Notes: generated by a model not told the origin, from the letters alone. Counted from the stretch's first letter, positions 29,387 to 39,047 are shown. The stretch is DNA of 64,000 nt from Agromyces sp. S2-1-8 (GCF_021129215.1 NZ_JAJOLP010000001.1:2914001-2978000), one strand, 5' to 3'. Numbers and translations: made by a program.

Positions 29387-31891
29387 CTAGTCGCGGATCA
29401 CGGCTCCGGTGCGCTCGCCCGCGAGCGACGCCCCTGCGAGCTTCGCCGCGCTCGCCTCGGCCGCCGTCAGGGTGCGGTCGGCCGCGCGGAAGCGCAGGGC
29501 GAACGTGAGGCTCTTCGACCCCTCGGTCACGCCCTGGCCACGGTAGTCGTCGACGAGCTCGAGGTGCTCGAGCAGCTCGCCCGCCCCCTCGCGCACGGCC
29601 GCGGCGACCTCGGCCGCCGGCACCTCGGCGCCCACGACGAGCGACAGGTCCTGCGTCGCTGCGGGGAGGGTGCCGATCGAGGACGCCTCGACCGCGGGGT
29701 CGGCGGCCGCGATGATCGCGTCGAGGTCGAGTTCGACGACCGCGACGACGCGCGGCAGGTCGTCGGCCTCGGCGAGCGCGGGCAGGAGTTCGCCGGCGAA
29801 GCCGACCGGGCGACCGCCCACCCGCAGTTCCGCCGTGCGGCCGGGGTGGAGCGCGTGGTGCGAACCCTGCACGATCTCGAGCTCGGCCCCCGTCGCGAGC
29901 GCGACCCGCCGCGCCGCGTCGAGGGCGTCGGCCACGCCGTACGGCTCGGCCGCGACGCCCGGCTGCTTGGCGACCCGGTCGCCGACGAGGAGCACGCCGA
30001 GGTGGCGCGGCTGCGGCGGGATGCCCGCGTCGAGCGCGGCGAGCGTCTCGTCGCCGGGCTTGGCGTCGCCGGCCGGCAGCTCGGCCGTCCCGTAGACGTG
30101 ACCGGGCTCGGGGAGGAACACGAGGCCGATCTCGAAGAGGTCGAGGTCGAGCAGCCCGCGCGAGCGGTTGCGCTTGGCCGCGGCGATGAGCCCCGGAAGC
30201 AGCGATCGGCGCAGGAACGGCGTCGACTGGTCGAGTGCGTTCGCGAGGCGCACCGACGCGACCGGCTCGCCGTCGACACTGCCGAAGGTGCGGTTCTCGT
30301 CGTCGGTCGCGAACGGGAACGAGAGCACCTCGACCGAACCCGCCGCGGCGAGCGCATCGGCCGTCTGGCGGCGGAGCCGCTGCGATCGGGTGAGCCCCCG
30401 GCCGGGCGGCGCGACGGGCAGCACCGACGGGATGCGGTGATAGCCCACGAGCCGGGCGACCTCCTCGGCGAGCTCCTCGCGGCCCGTGAGGTCGGGCCGC
30501 CATGCCGGCGGAACGACCGAGTAGCCGCCCTCGACGCGCGTGAGCACGCCGCCGATCTCGGCGAGCGCGTCGTGCACCTCGTCGTTCGTGTACTCGACGC
30601 CGATGACACGCGAGACGAAGCCGTCGGGGAGGTCGATCGCCTCCCGGTCGGTCGTCGTCTGGATGAGCGAACCTCCCGCGTCGGCCGTGCCACCCGCGAG
30701 GTCGACCATGAGTTGGGCGACGCGTGCGACGGCGACGGCGCCGATCGTCGGGTCGATGCCGCGCTCGTAGCGCTTCGCGGCCTCGCTCGGAAGCTTGTGC
30801 CGGCGCGCCGTGCGGGCGATCGACACCGGGTCCCAGTGGGCGGCCTCGATGAGCACGTTCTGCGTCGTGTCGCTCATCTCGGTCTCGGCGCCGCCCATGA
30901 CCCCCGCGAGGCCGATCGGGCCCCGGTCGTCGGTGACGACGATGTCTTCGGCGTGCAGGGTGCGCTGCTTGCCGTCGAGCGTCGTGAACGGCTCGCCCGG
31001 CTCGGCACGGCGCACGACGATGCCGCCGCGCAGCGTGTCGAGGTCGTAGCCGTGGATCGGCTGGCCGAGTTCGAGCATCACGTAGTTCGTGATGTCGACG
31101 AGCACCGACAGCGACCGGATGCCGGCGAGCTTCAGCCGCGCGATCATCCACGCGGGCGTCGGGCGCGAGGCGTCGACACCGCGCACGATGCGCGTCGCGA
31201 AGGCGCTCGACGCGACCTTGCCTCGGATCGGCGCTCGGTCGTCGATGACGACGGGGAAGCCGTCGGCCGAGGCATCGGTCGCCGGGGTCAGCTCGACCGG
31301 ATCGCGGAACACCGCACCCGTCGCGTGCGCGTACTCCCGGGCGACGCCGCGGATCGAGAACGCGTAGCCGCGATCGGGCGTGACGTTGATCTCGATCGCC
31401 GCGTCGTCGAGGCCGAGCAGCGCGATCGCGTCGGAGCCGACGGGCGCGTCGATACCGAGGGTCGACAGGCGCAGGATGCCGTCGTGGTCGTCGCCGAGGC
31501 CGAGTTCACGGGCCGAGGCGATCATGCCGTCGGAAACGTGACCGTACGTCTTGCGGGCAGCGATCGGGAACGGGCCGGGCAGCACGGCGCCGGGCAGCGT
31601 CACAACGACCCGGTCGCCGGGGAAGAAGTTGCGGGCACCGCAGACGATGCCGCGCACCCCGCCGTTCGCCTCGCCGACGTCGACCTGGCACCACCGGATC
31701 GTCTTGCCGTTGGACTGCGGCTCCTCGACGAACTCGAGCACCTCGCCCACGACGATCGGGCCCTCGAGCTCGAACGTGTGCACGTCTTCTTCTTCGAGGC
31801 CGACCTTCACGAGGGCGGCATGCACGTCTTCGGGCGTCGTTCCCGGGACGAGCTCGACGTATTCGGCGAGCCAGCTGAGAGGTACTCGCAT
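29387..31891 (-). CDS. pheT: Phenylalanyl-tRNA synthetase beta subunit
   Basis: The beta chain of the alpha2-beta2 synthetase. The 834 residues show the N-terminal MRVPLSWLAEYVEL, the EMAP/tRNA-binding-like domain, B3/B4 editing, B5, and a C-terminal ferredoxin-fold anticodon-binding domain (AATQDLSLVVGAEVPAAEV, ALRFRAADRTLTAAE). Its start codon sits 3 bases after a TAA stop in a duplicated context, the same one that precedes two mini-ORFs. Translation is therefore probably by re-initiation after the preceding reading frame. Confidence 0.97.
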   Translation of the reverse strand: MRVPLSWLAEYVELVPGTTPEDVHAALVKVGLEEEDVHTFELEGPIVVGEVLEFVEEPQSNGKTIRWCQVDVGEANGGVRGIVCGARNFFPGDRVVVTLPGAVLPGPFPIAARKTYGHVSDGMIASARELGLGDDHDGILRLSTLGIDAPVGSDAIALLGLDDAAIEINVTPDRGYAFSIRGVAREYAHATGAVFRDPVELTPATDASADGFPVVIDDRAPIRGKVASSAFATRIVRGVDASRPTPAWMIARLKLAGIRSLSVLVDITNYVMLELGQPIHGYDLDTLRGGIVVRRAEPGEPFTTLDGKQRTLHAEDIVVTDDRGPIGLAGVMGGAETEMSDTTQNVLIEAAHWDPVSIARTARRHKLPSEAAKRYERGIDPTIGAVAVARVAQLMVDLAGGTADAGGSLIQTTTDREAIDLPDGFVSRVIGVEYTNDEVHDALAEIGGVLTRVEGGYSVVPPAWRPDLTGREELAEEVARLVGYHRIPSVLPVAPPGRGLTRSQRLRRQTADALAAAGSVEVLSFPFATDDENRTFGSVDGEPVASVRLANALDQSTPFLRRSLLPGLIAAAKRNRSRGLLDLDLFEIGLVFLPEPGHVYGTAELPAGDAKPGDETLAALDAGIPPQPRHLGVLLVGDRVAKQPGVAAEPYGVADALDAARRVALATGAELEIVQGSHHALHPGRTAELRVGGRPVGFAGELLPALAEADDLPRVVAVVELDLDAIIAAADPAVEASSIGTLPAATQDLSLVVGAEVPAAEVAAAVREGAGELLEHLELVDDYRGQGVTEGSKSLTFALRFRAADRTLTAAEASAAKLAGASLAGERTGAVIRD

Positions 31892-31894
31892 CGT

Positions 31895-31954
31895 TTAGAC
31901 CACCATTCCGAACTGCTGGGAGATATCACCGTTTGAGAGGGCTGCGCCGGTCAT
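31895..31954 (-). CDS. Mini-ORF in the pheS-pheT repeat (pheT-proximal copy)
   Basis: The frame MTGAALSNGDISQQFGMVV runs from ATG 31954 to TAA, then ACG, then the pheT ATG. It copies the PheS C-terminal octapeptide. Whether it is translated is unknown. The spacing of 3 bases between stop and next start suits ribosome re-initiation, and a GGTGG sequence 8 bases before each ATG could act as a weak ribosome binding site. Confidence 0.3.
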   Translation of the reverse strand: MTGAALSNGDISQQFGMVV

Positions 31955-31957
31955 CGT

Positions 31958-32017
31958 TTAGACCACCATTCCGAACTGCTGGGAGATATCACCGTTTGAG
32001 AGGGCTGCGCCGGTCAT
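31958..32017 (-). CDS. Mini-ORF in the pheS-pheT repeat (pheS-proximal copy)
   Basis: Identical in sequence to the other mini-ORF and placed 63 bases earlier. Its ATG follows the pheS stop as TAACGATG, with 2 bases between stop and start. It could be a pure by-product of the duplication or part of a re-initiation relay from pheS to pheT. Confidence 0.3.
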   Translation of the reverse strand: MTGAALSNGDISQQFGMVV

Positions 32018-32019
32018 CG

Positions 32020-33060
32020 TTAGACCACCATTCCGAACTGCTGGGAGAAGCGGACGTCTCCCTCGACCATTTCGCGCATGTCCTGCACGTCGTTGCGGAG
32101 CATCAGTCCGCGCTCGATGCCCATGCCGAACGCGAAGCCCGTGTAGACCTCGGGGTCGATGCCCGCCGCCCTCAGCACGTTGGGGTGCATCATGCCGCAG
32201 CCGCCCCACTCGATCCAGCGCGCGCCGCCCTTGAACGTCGGGTGCCAGAAGTCGAGCTCGGCGCTCGGCTCGGTGAACGGGAAGAAGCTCGGCCTGAGGC
32301 GGATCTTCGCCTCCTCGCCGAAGATCGACTTCACGAAGTGGTCGAGCGTGCCCTTGAGGTGCGCCATCGTCAGGCCCTTGTCGACCGCCACGCCCTCGAA
32401 CTGCATGAACACGGGCAGATGGGTCGCATCGAACTCGTCGGTGCGATACACGCGGCCCGGCGCGAGCACGTAGAGCGGCAGGTCGCGCTCGAGCATCGAG
32501 CGGATCTGCACGGGGCTCGTGTGGGTGCGCATGACGAGGTGGGCTTCGGGCGGGTCGACGAAGAACGTGTCCTGCATCGCGCGCGCGGGGTGGTCGGCGT
32601 CGAAGTTCAGCGCGTCGAAGTTGAACCACTCGCTCTCGACCTCGGGTCCCTCCGCGATCTCCCAGCCCATGCCGGTGAAGACGTCGCACACCCGGTCCTG
32701 CAGCAGGGCGAGGGGATGCCTCGCGCCCGCGTTGAACCGCGAGGGCAGGGCCGTGACGTCGACGGCCTCGGCGACGAGCCGCGCGGCCGCCTCGGCCTCG
32801 ACGATCTCGGCCTCGCGGGCGGCGAACGCCTGGCCTACCCGGCCGCGCGCGCCGCCCACGAGCTTGCCGAGTGCGGCCTTCTGCTCGTTGGGCACGTTGC
32901 GGAGCTCGGCGTTCAGCAGCGCGAGCGGCGACTTGTCGCCGGTGTGCTCGGTGCGAACGGTCTTCAGCGCGGCGGAGTCGCCGGCGGACGCGATGGCCGC
33001 GAGGGCCGCGTCGACGGCGGACTGGACCGCGGACTCGGTGATTTCGAGGGGCTCTGGCAC
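32020..33060 (-). CDS. pheS: Phenylalanyl-tRNA synthetase alpha subunit
   Basis: The catalytic chain, 346 residues. The N-terminal coiled-coil arm (about residues 1-90) is followed by class II motifs: motif 1 around FNFDALNFDADHPAR, motif 2 APGRVYRTDEFDATH and motif 3 GFAFGMGIERGLML. The GTG at 33060 is the start. The unusual feature is downstream: its last 30 bases are repeated twice before pheT. Confidence 0.97.
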   Translation of the reverse strand: MPEPLEITESAVQSAVDAALAAIASAGDSAALKTVRTEHTGDKSPLALLNAELRNVPNEQKAALGKLVGGARGRVGQAFAAREAEIVEAEAAARLVAEAVDVTALPSRFNAGARHPLALLQDRVCDVFTGMGWEIAEGPEVESEWFNFDALNFDADHPARAMQDTFFVDPPEAHLVMRTHTSPVQIRSMLERDLPLYVLAPGRVYRTDEFDATHLPVFMQFEGVAVDKGLTMAHLKGTLDHFVKSIFGEEAKIRLRPSFFPFTEPSAELDFWHPTFKGGARWIEWGGCGMMHPNVLRAAGIDPEVYTGFAFGMGIERGLMLRNDVQDMREMVEGDVRFSQQFGMVV

Positions 33061-33141
33061 GAGAACCGAGTCTACCGGCGCGGCGGTACCGTGCGTGGCG
33101 CGCCACCTCGTGGCCGACGCCGCGTCGAGGCTCGTCGCATT

Positions 33142-34068
33142 TCAGCCCCGGAGGCCGCCACCTGTCCCTTCGCTGCCGCCGATCGAGTCCAGGCCGGCCT
33201 GCACGGCGACCGCCCGGGTCGTGGTGATGTTCTCGTCGAGCAGGTCGACGGTGATCACGGTGCGGTGCGTGCGTCGGAGCCGGCGCTCGACCCGGTAGGC
33301 GATGTAGGAGAGGATCAGGCAGAGCAGGATGTAGATCGTGCCGACGATGATCGTCGCCGGGACGATCGGCGAGCCGTAGGTCGACTGCGAGCCGATGTAG
33401 CGCGCGTAGAAGAGCAGTTCCTCGTACGTGATGATGTAGCCGAGTGCGGTGTCCTTCAGCGTGACGACGAGCTGGGCGATGATCACGGGCATCATCGCGC
33501 GGATGGCCTGTGGCAGCAGGATGAGTCGCATCACGCCGGCCTTGCGCAGGCCGATCGCGTACCCGGCCTCTGACTGGCCCTTCGGCAGCGACTCCACACC
33601 GGCGCGGATGACCTCGGCGAGCACGGAGCCGTTGTACGCGATGAGGGCGATGACCACCGCCCAGTACGGGTCCATCTTCACGCCGATGACCGGCAGCCCG
33701 TAGTAGAGCAGGAACATGAAGACGAGCACGGGAACGGCGCGGAGCACCTCGACGACCGCACCCACCGGGCGTCGGAGCCACGCGTGGTCGGAGAGCCGGC
33801 CGATCGCGAGGACGAATCCGACGATGAGTGCGCCCACCGCGGCCGCGCCGAACGCGGCGAGCGTGTTCAGGGTCGCGATGCCGATCTGGACCCATACGTT
33901 CGTGTAGGTGAATGCGCTCCACTTCTCGGCCGTGAACTGCCCCGTCGCCCAGAGCCGCCACAGGATGAAGCCGAGGATCGCCAGCACCACGACGACGGTG
34001 ATGACGCCGAGGATGCGGTTGCGGGCGATCGCCCGGGGGCCGGGCACATCGTAGAGGACGCTGGTCAT
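33142..34068 (-). CDS. gluD: Amino-acid ABC transporter permease (GluD-like)
   Basis: A 308-residue permease with one N-terminal and about five core membrane segments and the EAA loop GYAIGLRKAGVMRLILLPQAIR that docks the ATPase. A cytoplasmic C-terminal tail of about 50 residues is longer than in most His/Glu/Gln/Arg permeases. The order ATPase, binding protein, permease, permease is the same as corynebacterial gluABCD, so glutamate is the likely substrate, though glutamine or another polar amino acid is possible. The ATG overlaps the previous permease as ATGA. Confidence 0.88.
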   Translation of the reverse strand: MTSVLYDVPGPRAIARNRILGVITVVVVLAILGFILWRLWATGQFTAEKWSAFTYTNVWVQIGIATLNTLAAFGAAAVGALIVGFVLAIGRLSDHAWLRRPVGAVVEVLRAVPVLVFMFLLYYGLPVIGVKMDPYWAVVIALIAYNGSVLAEVIRAGVESLPKGQSEAGYAIGLRKAGVMRLILLPQAIRAMMPVIIAQLVVTLKDTALGYIITYEELLFYARYIGSQSTYGSPIVPATIIVGTIYILLCLILSYIAYRVERRLRRTHRTVITVDLLDENITTTRAVAVQAGLDSIGGSEGTGGGLRG

Positions 34069-34721
34069 CGGGCCACCTTCCAACGGCGCTCGAATGTCTG
34101 CTGCGCCCATGACAGCAGCAGCACGAGGGCGACGAAGATCGCCATCACCCAGAGGATCGCGACGAACTGGTTCTCGCCGCGCTCGCTGAGGTAGGCGCGG
34201 ACCGACCCGAGGTTGGCGATCGAGAACCCGGCGGCGACGGTCGTGTTCTTGAGCAGCGCGATGAAGACGCTCATCATCGGCGGGATCACGGAGCGGAACG
34301 CCTGCGGCAGCACGACGAACCGCATGACCTGTCCGAACGTCAGCCCGATCGCACGTGCCGCCTCGGCCTGGCCGACCGGAACGGTGTTGATGCCGGAGCG
34401 GATCGTCTCGGCCACGTAGGTGGCGGTGTAGATGCCGAGCGCACAGATCGCGAGGGTGATCGAAACCGCACCGGTGAGCCGCAGCCCCAGCAGCGGCGGC
34501 AGGGCGAAGGCGAAGGCGAAGAAGACGAGCGTCAGCGGGGTGTTGCGCACGGTGTTCACGTAGAAGGCACCGACTCCGCGAGCGATCGGGATCGGCGACA
34601 CGCGCATCGCACCGACGATGGTGCCCAGGATGAGCGCGAGGGTTCCCCCCGCGAAGAACAGCAGGAGCGTGCCGACGATCATCTCGCCCCAGAGGTCGAG
34701 ATTGTCGGTGATGATGCCCAT
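34065..34721 (-). CDS. gluC: Amino-acid ABC transporter permease (GluC-like)
   Basis: A 218-residue inner-membrane permease of the His/Glu/Gln/Arg/opine family with about five membrane helices. VNTVRNTPLTLVFFAFAFALPP and the EAA loop AIGLTFGQVMRFVVLPQAFRSVIPP are diagnostic. It pairs with the next permease as a heterodimer. A strong hairpin separates it from the binding-protein gene upstream. Confidence 0.9.
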   Translation of the reverse strand: MGIITDNLDLWGEMIVGTLLLFFAGGTLALILGTIVGAMRVSPIPIARGVGAFYVNTVRNTPLTLVFFAFAFALPPLLGLRLTGAVSITLAICALGIYTATYVAETIRSGINTVPVGQAEAARAIGLTFGQVMRFVVLPQAFRSVIPPMMSVFIALLKNTTVAAGFSIANLGSVRAYLSERGENQFVAILWVMAIFVALVLLLSWAQQTFERRWKVAR

Positions 34722-34770
34722 CGTGCTCCCTTCAGTGCGGGTCGGACGCTTCGGTTGCGGTGCCGGGAAC

Positions 34771-34799
34771 GGGGCGGGGGCGCTCTGCGCCCCCGCCCC
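34771..34799 (-). terminator. 13-bp perfect hairpin between binding-protein and permease genes
   Basis: Arms 34771-34783 and 34787-34799 pair perfectly around a 3-base loop. The hairpin lies 7 bases after the binding-protein stop. Such intra-operon hairpins usually protect the upstream mRNA or partly terminate, giving more binding protein than permease. There is no U-tract. Confidence 0.7.
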
Positions 34800-34805
34800 G
34801 GGTGA

Positions 34806-35723
34806 TCAACTCGTCGGGTCGACCTCGGGCTGCTCGCCCGAGATGCCGGCCGGCGCGAGGTTCTCGTCGAACAGCGCCTGCCAGACGTCGTTGCCGTCGG
34901 TGAACAGCGCGTTGATGTGCTCCTGCAGTGCCGCGTCGCCCTTCTGGAGGCCGACGCCGTAGCGCTCCTCGCTGAACGGCTCGCCCGCGATCTTCAGCGC
35001 GTCGGGGTCCTGCGCGACGTAGCCGGCGAGGATCGCCTCGTCGGTCGTGATCGCGTCGACCGCGCCGGCCTTCAGCTGCTCGACGCACTGCGAGTACGTG
35101 TCGTACTCGACCGTGTCGCCGGGGTTGTACTCGTCGCGGATGCGCTGCAGCGGCGTCGAACCCGTCACCGAGCAGACGATCTTGCCCTCGAGGTCGTCGG
35201 GGCCGTTGATGTCCTCGTTGTCGGCGGCGACGAGCAGGCCCTGGCCGGTGATGAAGTACGGGCCGGCGAAGTCGATCTGCTCCTTGCGCTTGTCGGTGAT
35301 CGAGTACGTGCCGACGTAGTAGTCGATGTCGCCGTTCACGAGCGCCTGCTCGCGGTTCGCCGACGGGATGGTCTGGTACTCGATCTGGTCTTCGTCGAAG
35401 CCGAGCGAGGCCGCGATCCACTGGGCGATGCCGATGTCGAATCCGCTGCGCTCACCGGACGCGGCGTCTTCGTAGCCGAGGCCCGGCTGGTCGTTCTTCA
35501 CGCCGATGACGACCTTGCCGCGTTCGGTCATGGCATCGAACGTGGGGCTGCCCTCGAGCTGCACATCGGTGGCCACCTCCCACAGTGCGGTGTCGCCGCC
35601 GGCATCGTCCGTCGCACCGTCGGTGCCGGAGTCGCCCGGGCTGCCACTGTTGCACGCACTGAGTGCGAGCGCCGCGACGGCGATGCCCGCCAGCGCACCG
35701 GCGATTCGTGTTGTCCTGCGCAT
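34806..35723 (-). CDS. gluB: Glutamate-type substrate-binding lipoprotein (GluB-like)
   Basis: A 305-residue solute-binding protein. The signal peptide ends in the lipobox LSAC (Cys24), followed by a Gly/Ser/Asp linker and a family 3 periplasmic binding fold (RGKVVIGVKNDQPGLGYED, DYYVGTYSITDKRKEQIDFAGPYF). It is anchored on the outer face of the membrane and delivers the amino acid to the GluCD permeases. A clear AGGAGG site precedes the ATG. Confidence 0.92.
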   Translation of the reverse strand: MRRTTRIAGALAGIAVAALALSACNSGSPGDSGTDGATDDAGGDTALWEVATDVQLEGSPTFDAMTERGKVVIGVKNDQPGLGYEDAASGERSGFDIGIAQWIAASLGFDEDQIEYQTIPSANREQALVNGDIDYYVGTYSITDKRKEQIDFAGPYFITGQGLLVAADNEDINGPDDLEGKIVCSVTGSTPLQRIRDEYNPGDTVEYDTYSQCVEQLKAGAVDAITTDEAILAGYVAQDPDALKIAGEPFSEERYGVGLQKGDAALQEHINALFTDGNDVWQALFDENLAPAGISGEQPEVDPTS

Positions 35724-35776
35724 CTTTGTCCTCCTGGTGTCGAATCCGGTACGGTCGCCGCGCCGAGCGCGGACGT

Positions 35777-36565
<789 letters not shown>

Positions 36566-36655
36566 ACCCCCAAAACTAGGGAGACTTCGGCCCTCGCCAC
36601 TAGAGCATTCGCGGCGCGTTTACCGATTCGTGACCAGACGGGGCCGGCTCGATGA

Positions 36656-37456
36656 TCAGCTGCGCTGCGCGAAAGCGCTCTCGTAGAGGCACACCGAGGC
36701 CGCCGTGGCGAGGTTCATCGACTCGGCGTGCCCGTAGATCGGCACGGTGACGATCCGGTCGGCGAGCGCGAGCTGCTCGTCGGGCAGACCCCGCGCCTCG
36801 TTGCCGAAGAGCCAGGCGGTCGGCTTCGCGAGGACGCCGTCGTTGCGTGCTGCGAGCAGGTCTTCGCCCTTGACGTCGGCGGCGAGGACTGTGAGCCCGG
36901 CCGCGCGCGCGCGTTCGAGCACGTCGTCGAGGTCGGCGCCGATCGCGACCGGGAGGTGGAAGATCGATCCGGTCGACGAGCGCACGACCTTCGGGTTGTA
37001 GAGGTCGACGGCACGGCCCGTCATGATCACCGCGTCGGCGCCGGCGGCGTCGGCCGCGCGCACGATCGTGCCGGCGTTGCCGGGGTCGCGCACCTCTTCG
37101 AGGATCGCGATGAGCTTCGGGGACGCCGCGAACACGTCTTTCACCGCGGTCGGGAACTGCCGGCACACGGCGGCGAATCCCTGCGGGGTGACCGTGTCGG
37201 CCATCGACGCGAGCACCTCTTCGGTGACGTACTGGGCGGTGAGCCCGGCGCGGACGGCCGCCTCGGCGATCTCGGGGTACCGATCGAGCGCGGTCGGCGT
37301 GGCGAAGAGCTCGACGAGGAGCTCGGGACGGAACTCGAGCGCCTCGGCGACGGCCTGCGGTCCCTCGAGCAGGAACAACCCGCTCTCGGCTCTCGCCGCC
37401 TTCTTGGCGAGCTTCGCGACAGCGCGGACGCGTGGCGAGCGGGGGTTCTCGAGCAT
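36656..37456 (-). CDS. TrmH/SpoU-family RNA 2'-O-methyltransferase
   Basis: A 266-residue SPOUT methyltransferase. The N-terminal L30e-like substrate-binding domain (residues 1-100) is followed by the knotted domain with [21 protein letters not shown] (motif 1), LFGNEARGL (motif 2) and [18 protein letters not shown] (motif 3). The target is probably ribose in rRNA or tRNA, but the exact nucleotide is unknown. Its location downstream of rplT is common in Gram-positives. A terminator separates the two, so it is probably a single transcription unit. Confidence 0.9.
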   Translation of the reverse strand: MLENPRSPRVRAVAKLAKKAARAESGLFLLEGPQAVAEALEFRPELLVELFATPTALDRYPEIAEAAVRAGLTAQYVTEEVLASMADTVTPQGFAAVCRQFPTAVKDVFAASPKLIAILEEVRDPGNAGTIVRAADAAGADAVIMTGRAVDLYNPKVVRSSTGSIFHLPVAIGADLDDVLERARAAGLTVLAADVKGEDLLAARNDGVLAKPTAWLFGNEARGLPDEQLALADRIVTVPIYGHAESMNLATAASVCLYESAFAQRS

Positions 37457-37508
37457 GGTCCCAGTCTATTCAAGGGGATGCCCCGGCTGCGGCATCCCTC
37501 GGACGACG

Positions 37509-37539
37509 AACGGCCCGGCACCTAGGGTGCCGGGCCGTT
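37509..37539 (-). terminator. Terminator of the infC-rpmI-rplT operon
   Basis: Perfect 14-bp arms 37509-37522 and 37526-37539 (AACGGCCCGGCACC and its complement) with a 3-base loop, 18 bases after the rplT stop. Confidence 0.85.
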
Positions 37540-37557
37540 CGAGACGGAAGGTCGCGC

Positions 37558-37944
37558 TTACGCGGCGGTCTTCGGGGCCGAGGTGTCGGCAGGCAGCGCC
37601 TTCTTCGCGGTCTCGACGAGCGCCGCGAACGTGGCGGGCTCGTTCACCGCGAGCTCGGCGAGGATGCGCCGGTCGACCTCGACGCCGGCCAGGCCGAGGC
37701 CCTGGATGAGGCGGTTGTAGGTGAGGCCGTTCTGACGCGAGGCCGCGTTGATCCGCTGGATCCACAGGCGACGGAAGTCGCCCTTCTTCTTGCGACGGTC
37801 GTTGTACGAGTAGACGAGGGAGTGGGTGACCTGCTCCTTCGCCTTGCGGTAGAGGCGCGACCGCTGACCGCGGTAGCCCTCGGCGCGCTCGAGGATGACC
37901 CGACGCTTCTTGTGCGCATTGACAGCGCGCTTCACTCTTGCCAT
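37558..37944 (-). CDS. rplT: 50S ribosomal protein L20
   Basis: 128 residues with the family start [18 protein letters not shown] and the conserved [17 protein letters not shown] and [20 protein letters not shown] segments. L20 binds 23S rRNA early in assembly. It lies 32 bases after rpmI in the universal infC-rpmI-rplT operon. In other bacteria L20 or L35 autoregulates this operon. Confidence 0.97.
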   Translation of the reverse strand: MARVKRAVNAHKKRRVILERAEGYRGQRSRLYRKAKEQVTHSLVYSYNDRRKKKGDFRRLWIQRINAASRQNGLTYNRLIQGLGLAGVEVDRRILAELAVNEPATFAALVETAKKALPADTSAPKTAA

Positions 37945-37976
37945 GACTCTGTTTCTTCCTTAGCGGGTCTCGCGGC

Positions 37977-38171
37977 TCAGCGGCCGAGAAGCTTCTTGAT
38001 GACCTTGGTGTCGGGCGCCGAGGCGACCTTGTCCTGGTTCAGACGGCGCGTGCGCACCGAGGACTTGCCCTCGAGGTTGTGGCGCATACCGGCCTGCTGC
38101 TTCTTGATCTTGCCGGTGCCGGTGATCTTGAAGCGCTTCTTGGACCCGGAGTGGGTCTTCTGCTTCGGCAT
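37977..38171 (-). CDS. rpmI: 50S ribosomal protein L35
   Basis: 64 residues, the standard length. [20 protein letters not shown] is the family N-terminus, and the protein is strongly basic. It sits between infC and rplT. Confidence 0.97.
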   Translation of the reverse strand: MPKQKTHSGSKKRFKITGTGKIKKQQAGMRHNLEGKSSVRTRRLNQDKVASAPDTKVIKKLLGR

Positions 38172-38225
38172 CTCGTGTTTCTCCTTGGTTCTGCCGTCAC
38201 GCGGGTGACGGACGGGGTGTTCGGC

Positions 38226-38846
38226 CTACGCCTCGGTCGGCTCGGCCGTCTGCGAGTCGGACTCGGCCGGGGCTTCCGCCGCCGGCCGGGCCTTCGCCGC
38301 AGCACGCTGTGCATTCGCCTCGGCCTTGGCCTCGGACTTGTTCTTCAGGGGCGCGATGACCATGACCATGTTGCGGCCGTCGATCGTGGGGTTGTGCTCG
38401 ACCGTGCCGAACTCCGCCACGTCTTCCGCGAAGCGCTGGAGGAGGCGGACACCCATCTCGGGACGCGACTGCTCGCGGCCGCGGAAGAGGATCATCGCCT
38501 TGACCTTGTCGCCGGCCTTCAGGAAGCCGACGGCGCGCTTCATCTTGGTCTCGTAGTCGTGCTTGTCGATCTTGAGGCGGAACCGGACCTCTTTGAGGAT
38601 GGTGTTCGCCTGGTTGCGCCGGGCCTCTTTCGCCTTCTGCGCAGCCTCGTACTTGTACTTGCCGTAGTCCATGATCTTGACGACCGGCGGACGCGAGTTC
38701 GGTGCGACCTCGACGAGGTCGAGGTCGGCCTCCTGCGCGAGCCGCAGGGCCACCTCGATCTTCACGACGCCGACCTGCTCTCCGCCAGGACCCACGAGGC
38801 GGACCTCGGGAACACGGATACGGTCGTTGGTACGCGGATCGCTGAT
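38226..38846 (-). CDS. infC: Translation initiation factor IF-3, ATC start codon
   Basis: IF3 discriminates against wrong start codons. The family N-terminus [20 protein letters not shown] is encoded upstream of the first ATG/GTG candidate, an internal GTG at 38795. The codon preceding SDPRTNDR is ATC at 38846-38844, with the ribosome binding site GAGGAG 7 bases upstream and an in-frame TAG just before it. I therefore assign ATC as the initiator. E. coli infC likewise begins at AUU, which makes its translation sensitive to IF3 itself. The protein is then 206 residues, with a C-terminal Ala/Glu-rich extension. Confidence 0.94.
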   Translation of the reverse strand: MSDPRTNDRIRVPEVRLVGPGGEQVGVVKIEVALRLAQEADLDLVEVAPNSRPPVVKIMDYGKYKYEAAQKAKEARRNQANTILKEVRFRLKIDKHDYETKMKRAVGFLKAGDKVKAMILFRGREQSRPEMGVRLLQRFAEDVAEFGTVEHNPTIDGRNMVMVIAPLKNKSEAKAEANAQRAAAKARPAAEAPAESDSQTAEPTEA

Positions 38847-38858
38847 GCGTGTACTCCT

Positions 38859-38927
38859 CTACTCAAGCTGTTTCATGCGCCGAAGGAGGAGATTCACGTA
38901 TTCGCGCGGATTCTCACCGCGGCTCAT
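38859..38927 (-). CDS. Possible 22-codon leader ORF upstream of infC
   Basis: An ORF starting [17 protein letters not shown] with an AGGG ribosome binding site 6 bases ahead ends with TAG at 38861-38859. The stop codon lies within the infC ribosome binding region (GAGTAGAGGAG). Terminating ribosomes would thus land on or next to the infC start. It may be a translational-coupling leader. The evidence is position and ribosome binding site only. Confidence 0.4.
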   Translation of the reverse strand: MSRGENPREYVNLLLRRMKQLE

Positions 38928-39047
38928 ACGGCACCCTGTCTACTTCCACACGTCGATCTCGCGATCGGCGGCGTGGAAGCGGAGTGCAATCGACCCGGTA
39001 ACCTTGATGAAGCGGTATGCGCGGGTGGGAGGATCTCCACTTTCGTA

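Larger units (their letters stand above)
31892..32047 (-). repeat. 63-bp tandem direct repeat between pheS and pheT
   Basis: Copies 31892-31954 and 31955-32017 are identical 63-base units. A third, partial copy of about 30 bases (32018-32047, one base shorter at the junction) is the 3' end of pheS itself. Each full unit contains a stop-ATG junction (TAAACGATG) and a 19-codon reading frame whose last eight residues, SQQFGMVV, equal the PheS C-terminus. The identity of the units implies recent duplication or strong constraint. Confidence 0.95.

Noticed and set aside
29564-31936. A 790-codon plus-strand open frame opposite pheT, and similar long antisense frames opposite argH, argJ, lhr, metE and others
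   Set aside because: These are codon-phase shadows of real minus-strand genes in GC-rich DNA. Their translations are Arg/Glu/Asp-rich, with no domain, no ribosome binding site and no coupling to neighbours.
37476-37497. Inverted repeat GGATGCC...GGCATCC near the trmH-type gene start as a terminator
   Set aside because: It is a weak stem upstream of the much better 14-bp hairpin at 37509-37539. It may only reflect the general abundance of GGATGCC words.
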